A stretch of DNA of 64,000 nt from NCBI GenBank assembly GCA_947561585.1, contig CANNZV010001444.1:89902-153901 (forward strand). Reading direction: 5' to 3'. Shown one piece after another: positions 22,392 through 35,745 of the stretch (positions are counted from its first letter, which is position 1; every line of letters starts with the position of its first letter). A model generated the notes under the pieces. That model was not told the origin of the DNA, searched no databases, and was given only the letters and a program-made list of their open reading frames with translations. The stretch comes from Caprella mutica. Its lineage: Eukaryota > Arthropoda > Malacostraca > Amphipoda > Caprellidae. The translations under genes were made by a program, and so were the position numbers.

Positions 22392-25020
22392 CCAAAACCC
22401 ATCGATTGAGTATTTCAAACAGTGACACAAATGAAGAGCTTTGGTTAACTGAAAGCAAACAAACCTAATTCGATCTTTTTAAATTCGATGAATTACTCTA
22501 ACCTACTTCATGGTTGTCAACAAGTAAAATGAGTTAGGATAAAATAATGATACGTTAAATATAAGCGACGTTGTCACTCTTCAAAGCTTAGGAGACAAAC
22601 AAAATGTTATTGAGTGAATGCAGCCATCATAAAATTACTACAAAATATAAAATGGGAAGTGTAGAACAAGTTTCATATTCAAGGACGATCTTAATTATTT
22701 GTAGAAACATCTGTTAGTCTTCATATTAAATATCTGTTAGTGGGTAAATATTAAGGTAATAATATATATTTTCCTAAATGGGTAAATATTAAGCTTTTCC
22801 GTGTCCGGCGATTATGAAATTCAAGTAGGAATTATATTAGAACAAATACCTATAATATTTTGAATTATTAGTGTATTCAAGACCATTAGACAATAAGTGA
22901 TGATATAAAACATTTCTTAAGTCTTTCACTCACTCACTTATTTCAATCTAATCATATAATTCAAACTGAGTTCTAGCGTCAGTTAATATATTTTTTAAGA
23001 CAATATTTTCCCATGAAAAAACAGATTTGTCTCCAGTTCTCGAAGACGATAGGATCGCGAAAACTCCTCTTCAGTCAGAACCTCTCCATTGGAGAGCTCT
23101 TCAATTCGATATCAATCTACTTGGAAAGAAAAGAGAAAAACTTTACGAGAAGTTTCATTGAGTGAAACAAAAAAAAAGAATAAAAAGCAATTAGGTTTTT
23201 TTCTAAGTTAAATGTGAAGGACTTTAAGTAATGAACTTAACAGCCAAATGATTAAGAAGATCTTACCATCAATATATTATCTGTCATTGCTAGAATTTAG
23301 TGCCTAGCCATTAAAATTGTAATCAATAAATGTGAGTGAGCTTTCAAATGTGATTGAAATTATGAGCCTATCTATTATGAAAAAAATAAGTATTGATAAG
23401 TTTTTACTATAGATATGTATCTTATTTTTCTCTAATATCTGAATCATATTGACAAAACTTTTCAAAATATTTGTCCTAGGGCAAACTGATATATTCCTTT
23501 GCTACATTTGCATCAGTTTTTGCTATTTTAACCCTAAGGAAAAAGAACACGAATTTAAGAATTATGAGCAGCACGTGTAATGTGATCTTCAATTAGGTTT
23601 CCCCCTGAAAATGGGACTGCTGTTCTTTTTGCTCTCTCACATCATTCATCAGACGATATCGAACACTGCAGTGAAGCACCCTTTGTTACAAATTGAAAAA
23701 GAATTTCCGATAGGAAAGATTGCTGCTTAAAAAAAAATAGGAGGGAACTAAAAGCTATTCATATTATACTTGTGAATATTTCTACTGGTGGTAGATGGCT
23801 TTGGTCATGGGGATATTTTCCTTTCTGACTGTTTCTTCCAGTCTCTTGTATTTTATTTCTGTTGTCGTTAGCGATATTGGCTTTAGTTCAGTAACAAACG
23901 CTAAACCCCCTTCAACATAAAATATTTTCTTATTCACACTAGGAACTCAACATATATTAATTTTAGTCCTAACTCAATGTTCATCTCAAAAATAGGTGTT
24001 CGGGTATTTTTCTCAGTCGGATAGTAGCTTGTAGTTATTTTACAAGCTAGATATATGATAATAATTATGCTCGAATTTGATTAAACTTAGATATAACTGA
24101 CATGCATAACCTGGTCATAATTTGGACCCAGTCCACATTTGTAATCACACTTTAACTTTAAAAATACCCCCCAAATAAATAGTTCCACATTTTTTTCACA
24201 AAGTATAATGAATATCGGATATGAATTAGGTGTTACATTCATGGCAGTTAACAGAAATTTTTAAATCATACTTATATATTTCTTTTCTGTTTCAGATAAA
24301 TTTTAAAATATTATTTAATAACCATAATTTTTTGTTCCCTATTTGGATTGTTGTTAGTACATGGATACATCCAGCTTTTTGTTGACATAGAAAAATTAAG
24401 AGTATGACCAATTGACCATTGACAATTTAAAATAATGTTAATGAAAAAAGTCATTTAATCTTAGTTGATTTAAATTCACTAGTACAAATATTTTATCACT
24501 CTTGTCGAGCTCAAACTCCACAGTCAGTTTTTTAAGGTTTATGATTTACGATTTTAAAAGAATATTGTAACAAACCTACAGTAATTACTGTAATTTTTTT
24601 ACACAAATTTTAGTTTAGAAGACGTTCATTTCTTACCTGAAAATGTATAGCTTAACCTATATTGCGCATTGCACATTTCTATTGTATACTGAACAATTTA
24701 TGTAAAATAATAAATAGGAGATGGGATTAAACACAAGACTAGTAGCTAGTCTGTAGAAGAGATTTTCGAAATTATAAGACGCGTTATTAATTTTTCAAAA
24801 TTTAAATCAAAGAGAATCTTTTTTCAACTTTCTTCTTAAGAATAATAAGACTAAAATTAGACTCTCTTTGTACAGCAAACTCTGTCAGTAGAGAACGTTA
24901 AAAGAACAGTAAGGAGAAGAATAATAAAAATAACAATAGAAACACACTATAGTGAAACCTTTTAATTAATTAGAATAGTGAGTGGAATAAGTAATAAATT
25001 AGGCAGATTATATGTATCTT
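22392..25020. other. AT-rich non-coding region
   Basis: No gene or clear element recognised. The part around 23790-23895 shares phrases with 40165-40205 and 56750-56825 (see dispersed repeat). Confidence 0.4.
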
Positions 25021-25754
25021 CGTTTGCGGACTATTGGCCGAAAGGCAATTATGAACTGCAGCCTCTGTTAAATTAATATATTATCTTTAATTCCATGAAA
25101 TTGAAATTTATTATATAAAAAGGAAAAAAATTGTTATGATGTACATAATGTGAATCCATATTATGAACTGCAAACTTACAAGCCTGTTAAAAATAACGGG
25201 TCATCATCAATACCAATTTTGGTAAATATTTCATTTAGGAACGTAAACTGTAGGAACCCATCCAAATACCCCCTTCCTAGTTACCGCTCCTAAGTCAATA
25301 AAGGACGTGAACTAGAAATTGGATCGGTTCCTAGTTCCAGTCCTAAAATGAAATAGGGATGTAAACTAAGAATTTACCCTAATTTTTTACCCGTTATTAG
25401 GCTATATTTAATGAATTAAATTTAAATCAAATTTAAATTAGAACACCAAATAAAAAAATAAACAAAACTACGGTATTATTAGTTCTCAACAATTTGTATT
25501 TATTCATAATCATTGTTTTCATAATAATTATTGGATATTATATTATATACAGTTAAAATATTATTATATACAGTTATCATATTGTTATACTGCATAAAGT
25601 TAGTATTTGTTATAATATAAAGTAATATCAGTATTACATTTTTTGTTTGCCAATATTACAATTTCACTTCAACCAAATAAAAGTTTTTCTGCCAAATGTC
25701 CGTTCGGCCAAATGTCCTTCGGTCAAATGTCTTTCGACCAAATGTCAGTATTCT
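25021..25754. mobile_element. Tandem-repeat fold-back element FB-6
   Basis: The right arm (25683-25746), read inward, is GAC-ATTTGGT-CGAAA, GAC-ATTTGAC-CGAAG, GAC-ATTTGGC-CGAAC, preceded by a degenerate terminus AGAATACT. The left arm is a single decayed unit at 25029-25048 (GAC-TATTGGC-CGAAAGG) after CGTTTGCG. The unit code is the same as in FB-11 at 58.1 kb, so these are two members of one subfamily. The core carries a palindromic MITE. Target duplications are too diverged to be sure. Confidence 0.5.
25190..25400. mobile_element. Palindromic MITE
   Basis: ATAACGGGT near 25193 and ACCCGTTAT ending 25397 are inverted. The match continues inward through TAAATATTTCATTTAGGA and CCTAAAATGAAATAGGGA type phrases with several mismatches. 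About 210 bp, no coding capacity. Confidence 0.6.
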
Positions 25755-25793
25755 GTGTTTTTTTAGCTAGGTATCTAATTGAATTGGAGGAAT

Positions 25794-26311
25794 TCTCAAT
25801 AGCCCGATGCTCCACTAGTCCGACGCCCCACTAGTCCAACTGTTCCATCTTTCTGTATTATTTTTCGTTTTATTTTTTGATTAAAATAAAAAATATGATT
25901 AAATAGGTATACTCAATTAATAACTAATCTAAATGATAAAATAATTTTTAATTTCTCTCATTTTCGAAATATGATATCACTCTTTTATTTTATTTTATTT
26001 CTAATATTAATTTATGATTCAATCCCTCACTTGATTTCATCATTTAATGTAGTTTGTTGTATCCGCTAGTTTGTTGTACTGCACACTTCATGATTGTTTA
26101 ATGACATGGCAGGGGGGTTCGGGGGGCGGCACGCCCCCAAATATACATATACTTTATGCTAAATTAGTAATAAACTACAAAAGTGTCAGACAAATGGGGT
26201 GTCGGACTACTGGGGCGTTGGACTACTGGGGCGTTGGACTACTGGGGCGTCGGACTACTGGGGCGTCGGACTAGTGGGGCGTCGGACTAGTTGGGCGTCG
26301 GGCTAATGCCC
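25794..26311. mobile_element. Tandem-repeat fold-back element FB-7, sharing the FB-1 core
   Basis: Arms of the 16-bp unit GTC-CGACGCC-CCACTA run at 25802-25846 and, inverted, 26196-26303. The right terminus read inward is GGGCATTA; the left aligned position is TCTCAATA. The core from 26045 to 26190 matches 115-265 of FB-1 in reverse orientation at roughly 90 percent by eye, including the GC hairpin. The arm repeats of the two elements are different. Flanking 9-mers agree at only 5 of 9 positions, suggesting an old insertion. Confidence 0.7.
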
Positions 26312-28194
26312 AGACGGAAATCATAGTTGGCATTATGTACATTTATATACGGGGAGTATTTTTTACCGTTGATTATGTGCGGTTCCCCCTTCTATCGTAT
26401 TACTGGAGGCGAATCCGTACTTAATCAACCATAATTTATTTAAAAAAATTCAGATTGTAAACCCAACTATAATCTACTGAATGATAGATGTCACAACCAA
26501 CTATAATCGGAGTTGTTCGAATCACCTAAAATTTATAGCAGAGTATAGTTGGTTGAACCCCGGATAATAAAATTAAAGCAAAATTCATAAAAATACATAT
26601 GGATGAAAATGATTTTGGTTTCATAGAGATTGATCAATAGGTATTATGAAGTGATAATATATAACCTATTTGCTATATTTCAATGTAATTAAGAGTTGGT
26701 GGTGTTAATTCTAAAATGCATACTGTGGTTATCATTTTCCCGTAAAACATAATACAAGACATGGCAACTCTTAGTACAGCTGACAATCCTGCCATATACC
26801 TAGTAACCAATAGTAACCATTGAATTGTGCTAATATTAAATTTTCATTCAAATACAAAACTTTTTGAGCAATTTAAATACTTATTGTTGCGTTAGAGTTA
26901 AAAATGATTTAATATGTAATAAATAGCATTTTTAATTTTATAGCGATAATTATAGGAATTATAAAATAATTGGCAGATAAAAACAAAATTATATTAAAAT
27001 ATATACATTTTATTCATTTAGGTAGGCAGAATAGGTACAAGTTCATTGTAATAATTAGTTATTATGTATTCTTCATCTCATTGAAGTTGGTTGAAGAAAA
27101 TGTTACCAAAAATTTGGGAATCATTATTATTTCATCAATTCTCAAAGAGTAGAAATAACTTTTCAACACATGTCCATTAATACATCTATTAATGCATATT
27201 ATTCATATAAATGAACACTTTGAAAATTGAAAAGTAAAACAACCTTCGTAATTATTTGTTAGAATTCAATTAAATCATATCTTAGATTTTGAAATAAATT
27301 CTATTAGTGTAAGTTCCGAGTAAATGGGTGGTTTCATGTTTTTGGACATATAAAAAAAAAATTATAATAATAATAGTTTCACAACTTACACGAACCAAAA
27401 TTTAGCAGCAAGTGATATCTTACATTTTATATCATAGTGCCTGCCACTAGCTATCAGTCTATTTTTCTGATGGAAACACGACTCTTGCTCATAAATTAAG
27501 GAACATTGTGTGTTTCTATGTTGAGACTTTTCTTCTCGTCGTATATTTTGCTTACGCAGTACACGGTAGCAAAATATGAGACATTTTGAGTAGGAAATAT
27601 AAAAATAGTGATACAGAAGCTACCTAAATTGCCTAAAAACCATTTTGTAGAAGAGCCCGCTATTTGTAATGGCTAGGTACCCTTGTTTTGTCTATCAGAG
27701 TTAATTATCTTAATTCTCTATCTTCTTCTTGTGACCCTTTAAGTTCATCAGAAACTTACCACAATTCTTATAGAGTGACTTTTTTAAAAATGTTACTTTT
27801 TACGGTTCAAAATATTTATTTTATAGAGACTTAATCAACATTCAATCAACTCAGGATAGTCAGAGAAAATTTAGTTTCTCGCATCAAAAATAACAGATTT
27901 TCGAAGATTTTAAATAAAATCTGAATGAAGTTCATATCAATTCCTTATCCCATATGTATAAAAAGTTATGGAGATATTAAAAAACATACTTTTTTAGCGG
28001 CACCCTTGTGCAGTAATGAACCTTTATAGACTGTTACGTACAGCTCATGAAAAAAACTGTTTATTTATTAAGATCAGTGTAAAAACGATTGAAGTAAACA
28101 CCCACTTTGACACGTTCTGTCAACCTGCAAGAATCTTTATATCATAAATAACAAATGTATTATCATGGAATAATGTTGTCTATAAACTTGGAAT
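26312..28194. other. AT-rich non-coding region
   Basis: Nothing recognised beyond short direct repeats of CAACTATAATC near 26470-26550. No coding frame of note. Confidence 0.4.
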
Positions 28195-28835
28195 GGTGCT
28201 AGAACAATTCGTCACGGACAATGAGTCGTGGACAATTCGTCGTGCACAATTCGTCGCGGACAATTAATCGCCATATTTTCCATTTTGCCATATATCATAT
28301 CATTAATTAGTTTCATATTTCATTTCGCAATTTATTCGCCATATTTTCCATTTCTTTCAAATCTTCAAATTAATAAATGATATAACATGAACAAAACTTG
28401 GTATCTATGATACAAAAGATTTTTCTGTTGAATAAGTAATCTTCCATGATTTTGAAATTAATTATTTCACATTTCAAAAGAAACTATTTAGTAGAGAGTC
28501 TATTAATTAATATTAATAGACTAATTAAATTAATAGACTCTCTACTAAATTAAAGAAAAAGAAAGAAATAAAAGATGATCAAAAAGAAACTATTAAACAT
28601 TTGAAATAAATAAATAGAAACAATTATTATTAAATAATAACAGGACATAATTATTCGTATCAACAATACGAATAATACATACAAACCTAAATTTCTTTGA
28701 TCAAACCAACTCAAAATCTTTGAATTATATTTGAAGAAATAAAAAATGGTATAAAATTGTGTTGAATTTGTGTTAAAAATATATAAATACGAATATAAAA
28801 AAAATAGAAAAGTGTACTCGAATTGTCTGGACACG
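28195..28835. mobile_element. Tandem-repeat fold-back element FB-8
   Basis: The left end is GGTGCTAG followed by four 14-bp units of type GAC-AATTCGT-CGCG (28203-28265). The right end read inward is CGTGTCCA then GAC-AATTCGA. Flanks ACTTGGAAT (28186-28194) and ATTTGGAGT (28836-28844) match at 7 of 9 positions. The arms are unequal (four units against one). The AT-rich core contains a perfect 22-bp inverted repeat. A 94-codon minus-strand frame at 28550-28834 is AT-driven and not recognisable. Confidence 0.65.
28487..28549. repeat. Perfect 22-bp inverted repeat
   Basis: Arms 28487-28508 and 28528-28549 (TTTAGTAGAGAGTCTATTAA plus two more bases, and the exact complement) flank a 19-bp A/T loop inside FB-8. 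Confidence 0.85.
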
Positions 28836-29098
28836 ATTTGGAGTATTAGAAGTGAAAAATAGAGTTGCTAGTCAATATTTTGAGATTTTTCAACAGTGTT
28901 GTTGATAAACTCCTCCTTTTTATTGTAAAAACAATAGTGAAATTGTGATTGTTTGATAATATTGTAGTGTGAACTAGACTTGCTTTAATAATAATTTCTT
29001 CCTATTTAGATACAATAAAATCCAGTTGAAATTAATAATTCAAGAATAATTGGTTGTTACAAAAGAAAAAAAAGACTGAACTGAACAGTAAGGAACAC

Positions 29099-30121
29099 GG
29101 TTCTAGGTAAATTGCTCGAAAACAATTATTGCTCGAAAGACAATTGCTCGAAAACAATTGCTCGAAAAACAATTGCTCGAAAACAATTGCTCGAAAGACA
29201 ATTGCTCGAAAACAATTGCTCGAAAAACAATTGCTCGAATGAACAATTGCTCGAAAGAACAATTGCTCGAAAGACAATTGCTCGAAAAACAATTGCTCGA
29301 ACGAACAATTGCTCGAATGAACAATTGCTCGAATTATCAAATTGCTCGAATGAACAAAATTGCTCGAATTATAAAATTGCACAGTTTTCGATTTTATAAC
29401 AGTCAGTTATTCATGAAGTGGAGCTGCACCTAACAATGTTTGTTTCTTTTTAGTAATTGATCATTAATCATTCTATAAATGTTTTTAATTATTACTCATT
29501 CTGCATAATCTTTTTTTAGACCGTTTGTGTCATCTTGTATGTATCATGTCAATCATGTGTCAAAAAAAAATTCATAGATTTATTAAAACTCTGCCATAAC
29601 TTTGAGTTATTTCACCTATTGAGGTGCCACATACAGATATGCTAGTAATAAAAAAGTTTTCGGATTTATGATAAAAAAAAAACATGAATAGAAGTGATTC
29701 ACTACATGATTTTAATTGACATGTTACATAAGAGAGGACACAAACGGTCTAAAAAAAGATTATGCAGAATGAGTAATAATTAAATTATTTATAGAATGAT
29801 TAATGATCAATTACTAAAAAGAAACAAACATTGTTAGGTGCAGCTCCACTTCATGTATAACTGACTTTTATAAAATCGAAAACTGTGCAATTTTATAATT
29901 TGAGCGATTTTTTCATTCGAACAATTTGATAATTCAAGCAATTGTTCATTCGAGCAATTGTTCGTTCGAGCAATTGTTTTTCGAGCAATTGTCTTTCGAG
30001 CAATTGTCTTTCGAGCAATTGTTCTTTCGAGCAATTGTTCATTCGAGCAATTGTTTTTCGAGCAATTGTTTTCGAGCAATTGTCTTTCGAGCAATTGTTT
30101 TCGAGCAATTTACCGGCTACC
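29099..30121. mobile_element. Tandem-repeat fold-back element FB-9 (type example)
   Basis: The best-preserved member. A perfect 9-bp target duplication AAGGAACAC (29090-29098, 30122-30130) flanks termini GGTTCTAG and, inverted, GGTAGCCG. Each leads into GTA-AATTGCT-CGAAA and then arrays of the 15-bp unit GAC-AATTGCT-CGAAA (29106-29372 and 29905-30112). Inside the arrays a further 170 bp of non-repetitive sequence is also inverted (about 29374-29545 against 29735-29890), leaving a short loop. Length 1023 bp. Many short frames on both strands come from the 15-bp unit and are not genes. Confidence 0.93.
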
Positions 30122-30130
30122 AAGGAACAC

Positions 30131-33100
30131 ACATTACACATCACGAACGTTAGGAATACTTAGGTTACAAAACTCTCTTACATTTAGACAAAATTGTACA
30201 TAAAATTAACAAACAATTGCATATTTTAGAAAAAAATTCTGTCTAAATTAATATAGATTGAATTAAATCATCATGAGTAAAGGATTGCAATTTATTCCAG
30301 TGATTCTTCCTGATTCTTCAATATAGAATAATAATTTGATTCTCTAAATAAGTAGAGTATTGGGTTTGTGATAGAATATAGGACATATGCAACCATTTTT
30401 TTTTCTATTCTGACTGCCATAAGGTGGAAACACACTCTATTATTCAAGTGCTGAACAATTGATAATTGCACATTAATGTTTAATTCCCACTTTGTCACTG
30501 TATAAAATAATAAATCAGCAGGATATACTTATTACAAGTTACTATAAAAAGGCGAAATGCTAACATTTTAACGGTCAACAGCAATCACGTACGAAACCTG
30601 AATATAATGAATAAATATTTAAAATAGTTATCGGAAAGTTAACTAAATTTCTTTTGATGAATTATTATTTTCTTACAATTTTTAACTTTTAATAATTTGT
30701 AAATAGGGGAGGTTGGCACCGGTGCCATTTGATTGCCAGAAAAAGCACTCAGTGCCGCAATTGCCCACCCTTGCTCTATATCCTCCCTTTCTTTCCTTTT
30801 TCTTTTAAAAGCTTCATCACTTCAGCTATTTTGTTATATGATAATTTACTTATATTGATTACACAAGCGCAAAATTGCTATAACTATTAACTATTAATTT
30901 TCCCTTAAAGATATTCATATTGTTTCCTTTATCCTGTACCTACAGTCCTACATAATACCAAGTTGATGCACAGTTCATTCTAATTAATATTGATTAAGTT
31001 TTGATCGCAATGTCCAAAATATATTGCATCTAAGTGCCTGAGCTTCGTGTTCTGCGATTGCCTAAAGTGGAAAAGCTAATACTAGAGAATTAGAATTTAT
31101 TAAGCCTTATAAAAAATTAAATTTGTAAATGGATTTATAGGTAAATATTATTATAGTATTTTCAAGTTCTCATTCGAAGCTGTTCATTTATTCAATAGTT
31201 GACTCAGATAGAGCTAGGAATAAATTCATAGAAAAATTAAAAAGAATCATATGAGATAAACTGTTATTGTGCCATTTAGAAATTCTTTAATTTTAAATAC
31301 GTAAAATTTATTCTGTAGGTAGGTATTTAGCGTCTTCTTTGGAACCAAAGGTTATATCGATGATGTAAAAAGGAAATTTGTGCAAGAGAGGCGAAGAAGC
31401 ACTCATAACGGAGAGTGATTACCACCAGTCGGTGAAAATATGCATGGAAACAGAAGAAAGGCTACTTCGTGACTTTACCAGGAATGTGAAGAAAGGATAC
31501 AAAAACATTGGTTACTGCTTTACGATTGAAAGAGGACAATGAAGAGGTGAGAGTAAATGAAGCCTACGAACCTACCTAACACAAAATCTAAGACAGCGAA
31601 AATAATGTCTCTGGGTAATCAGCTCTCCATGAAGACATTACTTTATCTAGTTATTTTTTCTCTTCAATCAACCTCCTATATATGACAGGGTAAAGGTGAT
31701 GTATGTCCTACTTGAAAGGGTTATGTATTGTTATTAACTTAAAGCATAGTATTACAGATGGTGATGAGAGAGCAGACCAGAGTTGGGCCTTGTCCGCCTC
31801 TGTTAAAGTCTGAGCTCTTCCTCTAACTACTGAACCCTAAGTTACTGACCAACTAACTGACTCTGGTTATATAATTTCATGTTTTTATAAAGTCTAAGCA
31901 ACTCAACTAATGAGCCTAGATTCCGTCCATAGTTTTGGGTGGTCCAATCACACCATTGATTTATTTGGGCCAGCAGTAAGCGACAAGAATTCTGAAAGAC
32001 GCTTATATCAATTTACTCTGTATATTTCACATGGAAACAGGTTCATATACTATCATTAGAATATCAAAACTCTTCTCCACACATCATTAAATCTTTTAGT
32101 ACTCCGTAAGCAAGATACATTAATTAGACTGAAAGTTATGGGTCCCTTTTCTAATGTAACCTACTAAAATATTCACTAATTCCGAATGCTACATAAAATC
32201 ATAACTCTACCGCTATCCTCTTGAAAAAAACTAAATGAAATACATGTTACAAATGAAAAAAAATCTGATTCCAATAGTTCGTGGAACCGGGAAGAAAATG
32301 ACTATACATTATACAAAAATCAGGTGCAAGTGTAAATATAATACATTTCAGTAGGTTTGTTAATTATTTTTAGCATGCTTTGGCATACTAAAAAAATACG
32401 ATGGTACATTTTAAATAGAACAATGTTTCATCAATTACAGCTCAAACACAAGGGTAGAGTTCTCTTCCATCAACAACAGACAGCTTCCGAATACATCCCA
32501 TGGGGCTAATCATATTACAGTTCTGACTGTTATAGAGTTAAATCAATACAGTCAGGATTGTTAATTCGAAGGACTTCTACACAACGAAAAATGAAGGTGC
32601 GGCTATATATTGTTAAATAAAATATTTTGGAAGTTTTCAGTTAACTTATACAGGTGGGATGGATAGAAAAGCATTCTATGGTGATGAACAAATTTTATTT
32701 ACCATTCAATTATTTTAATATATCCCACCTGCTTTATTTACGGCGAAAAACACTATAACTGAGAGCTACCAACCAAATTACCAAATTTACTCCTGAAATA
32801 CTCCATGTGAAATATAATTAAGCGAGACATGCCGCACACTGATTCGATTGTCATAAGTCTGAGACGTAATATAAGAACGAGGTGTCCAATTTACTCTTGA
32901 TATTTCACAGTTCCCTGATATTTATATAAAATCTGCAAGTAACTCAATACATAATTTGTATAAAGGTAGAATAACATCATGCATACTGTATACAAAAAAA
33001 TATTTTCATAAACACGATTTCTTTCACTATTAATGTATATACAAGAAATAAAAAGTATATTGCAATCTGTGCGCACAAAGTTCTTACTATCGTACATATG

Positions 33101-33344
33101 AACTCATCATTTTAATGTGAACTCAATCCATTTTAAAATATAGAAATGCAATAAAGTTTATCAGTGGTGTATATATATATCTATAAAGCTTTGCTATTCT
33201 AGAACTATTTCCAGTCAAGATTAATGTTTTAAATTGTTCGAGATACCAAAGAAACACAAGTAATGTAGTTAGTTAAATTGTTAATTTAAAATGTTCAATC
33301 CAATATAAAAATTCACTGTAGCTATATGTAATATTTTATCGCTT
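30131..33344. other. AT-rich non-coding region
   Basis: No gene recognised. A small inverted pair CAGGTGGGAT (32651-32660) / ATCCCACCTG (32722-32731) encloses 61 bp. The stretch 31380-31560 is richer in G and C and looks faintly coding but is broken by stops in all plus frames examined. Confidence 0.4.
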
Positions 33345-33685
33345 GAACGTGAATTGTGATCTGATATGCACTGCAATGTGACATGTGATCTGATATGCAC
33401 TGCAATGTGACATGTGATCTGATATGCACTGCAATGTGACATGTGATCTGATATGCACTGCAATGTGACATGTGATCTGATATGCACTGCAATGTGACAT
33501 GTGATCTGATATGCACTGCAATGTGACATGTGATCTTGCATGCACATTGCACAGCAATGTGACATGTGATCTGTATGCACTGCAATGTGACATGTGATCT
33601 GGTATTCACAGCAATGTGAAATGTGATCTGTATGCACTGCAATGTGACATGTGATCTGGTATGCACTGCAATGTGACATGTGATT
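33345..33685. repeat. 29-bp minisatellite, about 11-12 copies
   Basis: The unit begins TGATCTGATATGCACTGCAA and ends TGTGACATG, 29 bp in all. The first six copies are nearly identical; later ones vary (TGATCTTGCATGCACATTGC, TGATCTGGTATTCACAGC). Minus-strand frames of 85-146 codons rich in HMSHCSAYQIT-type repeats are artefacts. Confidence 0.9.
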
Positions 33686-34323
33686 AAGTAATTTAGGCAT
33701 TACTATTTTTGTAGATTTCATTGAAATGAATATGCATATTTTTCTAATCCTGTTTTTGAAATTATATTTAATGGTAGTTTATTTTTAAATTTATAACTAT
33801 AATCACATTTCAAAAATATGAATATACTCAAATATCTACCTTCTACTTTTTTGGTTCACTAAACTAAATGGAAGTGCATTTAAATTTTAAAATTTGATCT
33901 AATTCATAATTTTGATTAGGTACGCTTTTGATACATAATTATAATTGTTGCTGATAGAATAAAGTTAAATTGTGTAAAATAATTATTGCCATTTTGATTG
34001 AATATCTAAATGAGAAGTAATTATTATTGAATATTATTAACTACGAAAAGGAGAAGTTCATCCACAACACTGTTGCCTAATCTCAAAATATTGAATCAAA
34101 TCTCTATGGTTTTTGCTTCTAGCATTTCAAGTGTATGGACAACTTTATTCCCCAATAATACGAAATTGTGTGATGGTCGGAATAACATAACTTACCTACT
34201 TGAAATTCTGTCACAGGATTGGTTCATCGTCAACAGATAATCTGATAGAATTTATGTATATACAATTTTTGATCATTAAATGGTTTTGATGATCTATTCT
34301 TGATTTGCTGCATTTATTATATA

Positions 34324-35743
34324 CTGTAAAACTCCTGAGTTATGAAATTCTTAGTTTTGAGGCAATCGATGATTAGAGTAATGAAGGACCTGAATTATGA
34401 AATGCTTCTGAGATATGAAGTAGTTTTCTTTGTTTAAATCTTAGAAAACGATAGTCCTTTAGGTATAACTATACCTTTTCCAAGTCAAGTTGGCAGGAGT
34501 GAATAATGAATTGACAGAATTGAAAAATGAATTGGAACAGGTTAAAGTCATATTGCAGAAGTGAAACTGAAAAAAATATGACAAGCAATAACAATATAAA
34601 AGTTTATTTATTTTTATGAAAATTACAACCTCAATCCAATAGGTTTTTTTTTGCGATCTTCTCCACCAGACACTACCATATTATAAGATAATACTCAATT
34701 ATAAGATAATACTCTATTATAGGATTATACTCTTTTATACCATAATACTCTATTATAGAATAAACCTCTATTATAGGATAATACTCTATTATAGAATAAT
34801 ACTCTATTAAAGGATAATATTCTATTATAGGATAACACTCTAAATTATGTATATGATAAAACTCTATTATAGAATGATATTCTAATATAGGATTGTACTC
34901 TATTATAGAATAATACCCTAATAAAGGATTGTACTCTATTACAGAATAATACTCTATTATAGGATAATACTTGATTAAAGGATAATACTCTATTATAGAA
35001 TAATACTCTATTATAGGATAACACTCAATTATAGAATAATGTTCTATTATAGGATAGTACTCTATTATAGAATAATGCTCTATTAAAGGATAGTACTCTA
35101 TTATAGAATAATGCTCTATTATAGGATAATGGTCTATTATAGGATAATGCTTAATTATAGAATAATGCTCTATTATAGGATAGTACTCTATTATAGAATA
35201 ATGCTCTATTATAGGATAATACGCAATTATAGCCTATGATAATGCTCTATATAGCATAATACTCAATTAAAGGATAACGCCCAATTATAGGATAATACTC
35301 AATTATAGGATAATACCCAATTATAGAAAACAAAATAACTATAATTATTGTGTTTCATTCTGTAATAGAGTATAATGTAGGAAAATGTAAATCAGGAAGG
35401 TGAAGATTTGGTATAAAGTTTAGGTTATCATTAAATCGGTTCTATTGAGTATAAACTATATTTTCTGTATTGTTTGAGATTTAAATGATGTGTTATTGTG
35501 TATTTTTTGTTAATGATTTGAATTTAGGCATAATTGCCTACTACCATGATGTATATTAATATTTACCGCAATTTTGTATAAAATTTAGTGCACATCCAAA
35601 TAAGAATAATATCTGTCATAGTTATCCCTCAATGACCAAAATTATCTATGATTTGAATCATAGAAAACTATCATTGCATACGAGTTATGAAGTTGCTCTG
35701 AGTTATGAAGAAACCATTACTTCATAACTCAGGAGCTTTACTG
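34324..35743. mobile_element. Pogo-like TIR element with an internal minisatellite
   Basis: The left end CTGTAAAACTCCTGAGTTAT and the right end, inverted, CAGTAAAGCTCCTGAGTTAT are flanked by TA on both sides (34322-34323, 35744-35745). CAGTAAA-type ends and a TA target are typical of the pogo/Tigger branch of Tc1/mariner. The phrase GAGTTATGAAG recurs subterminally on both sides. Half of the 1420-bp body is an 18-bp minisatellite. No transposase frame. Confidence 0.7.
34675..35335. repeat. 18-bp AT-rich minisatellite (TATTATAGGATAATACTC), about 36 copies
   Basis: Units alternate between ...ATAGGATAAT... and ...ATAGAATAAT... with AAAGGATAAT variants. This alternation suggests a two-unit (36-bp) higher-order step in places. 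It sits in the middle of the pogo-like element. Confidence 0.88.
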
Positions 35744-35745
35744 TA

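Noticed and set aside
29032..30203. Many short frames rich in ENNCSK or SSNCFRAI
   Set aside because: Repeat-driven frames in the arms of a fold-back element.
33281..33721. Minus-strand frames rich in His and Cys resembling zinc fingers
   Set aside because: Cys and His spacing simply follows the 29-bp repeat.
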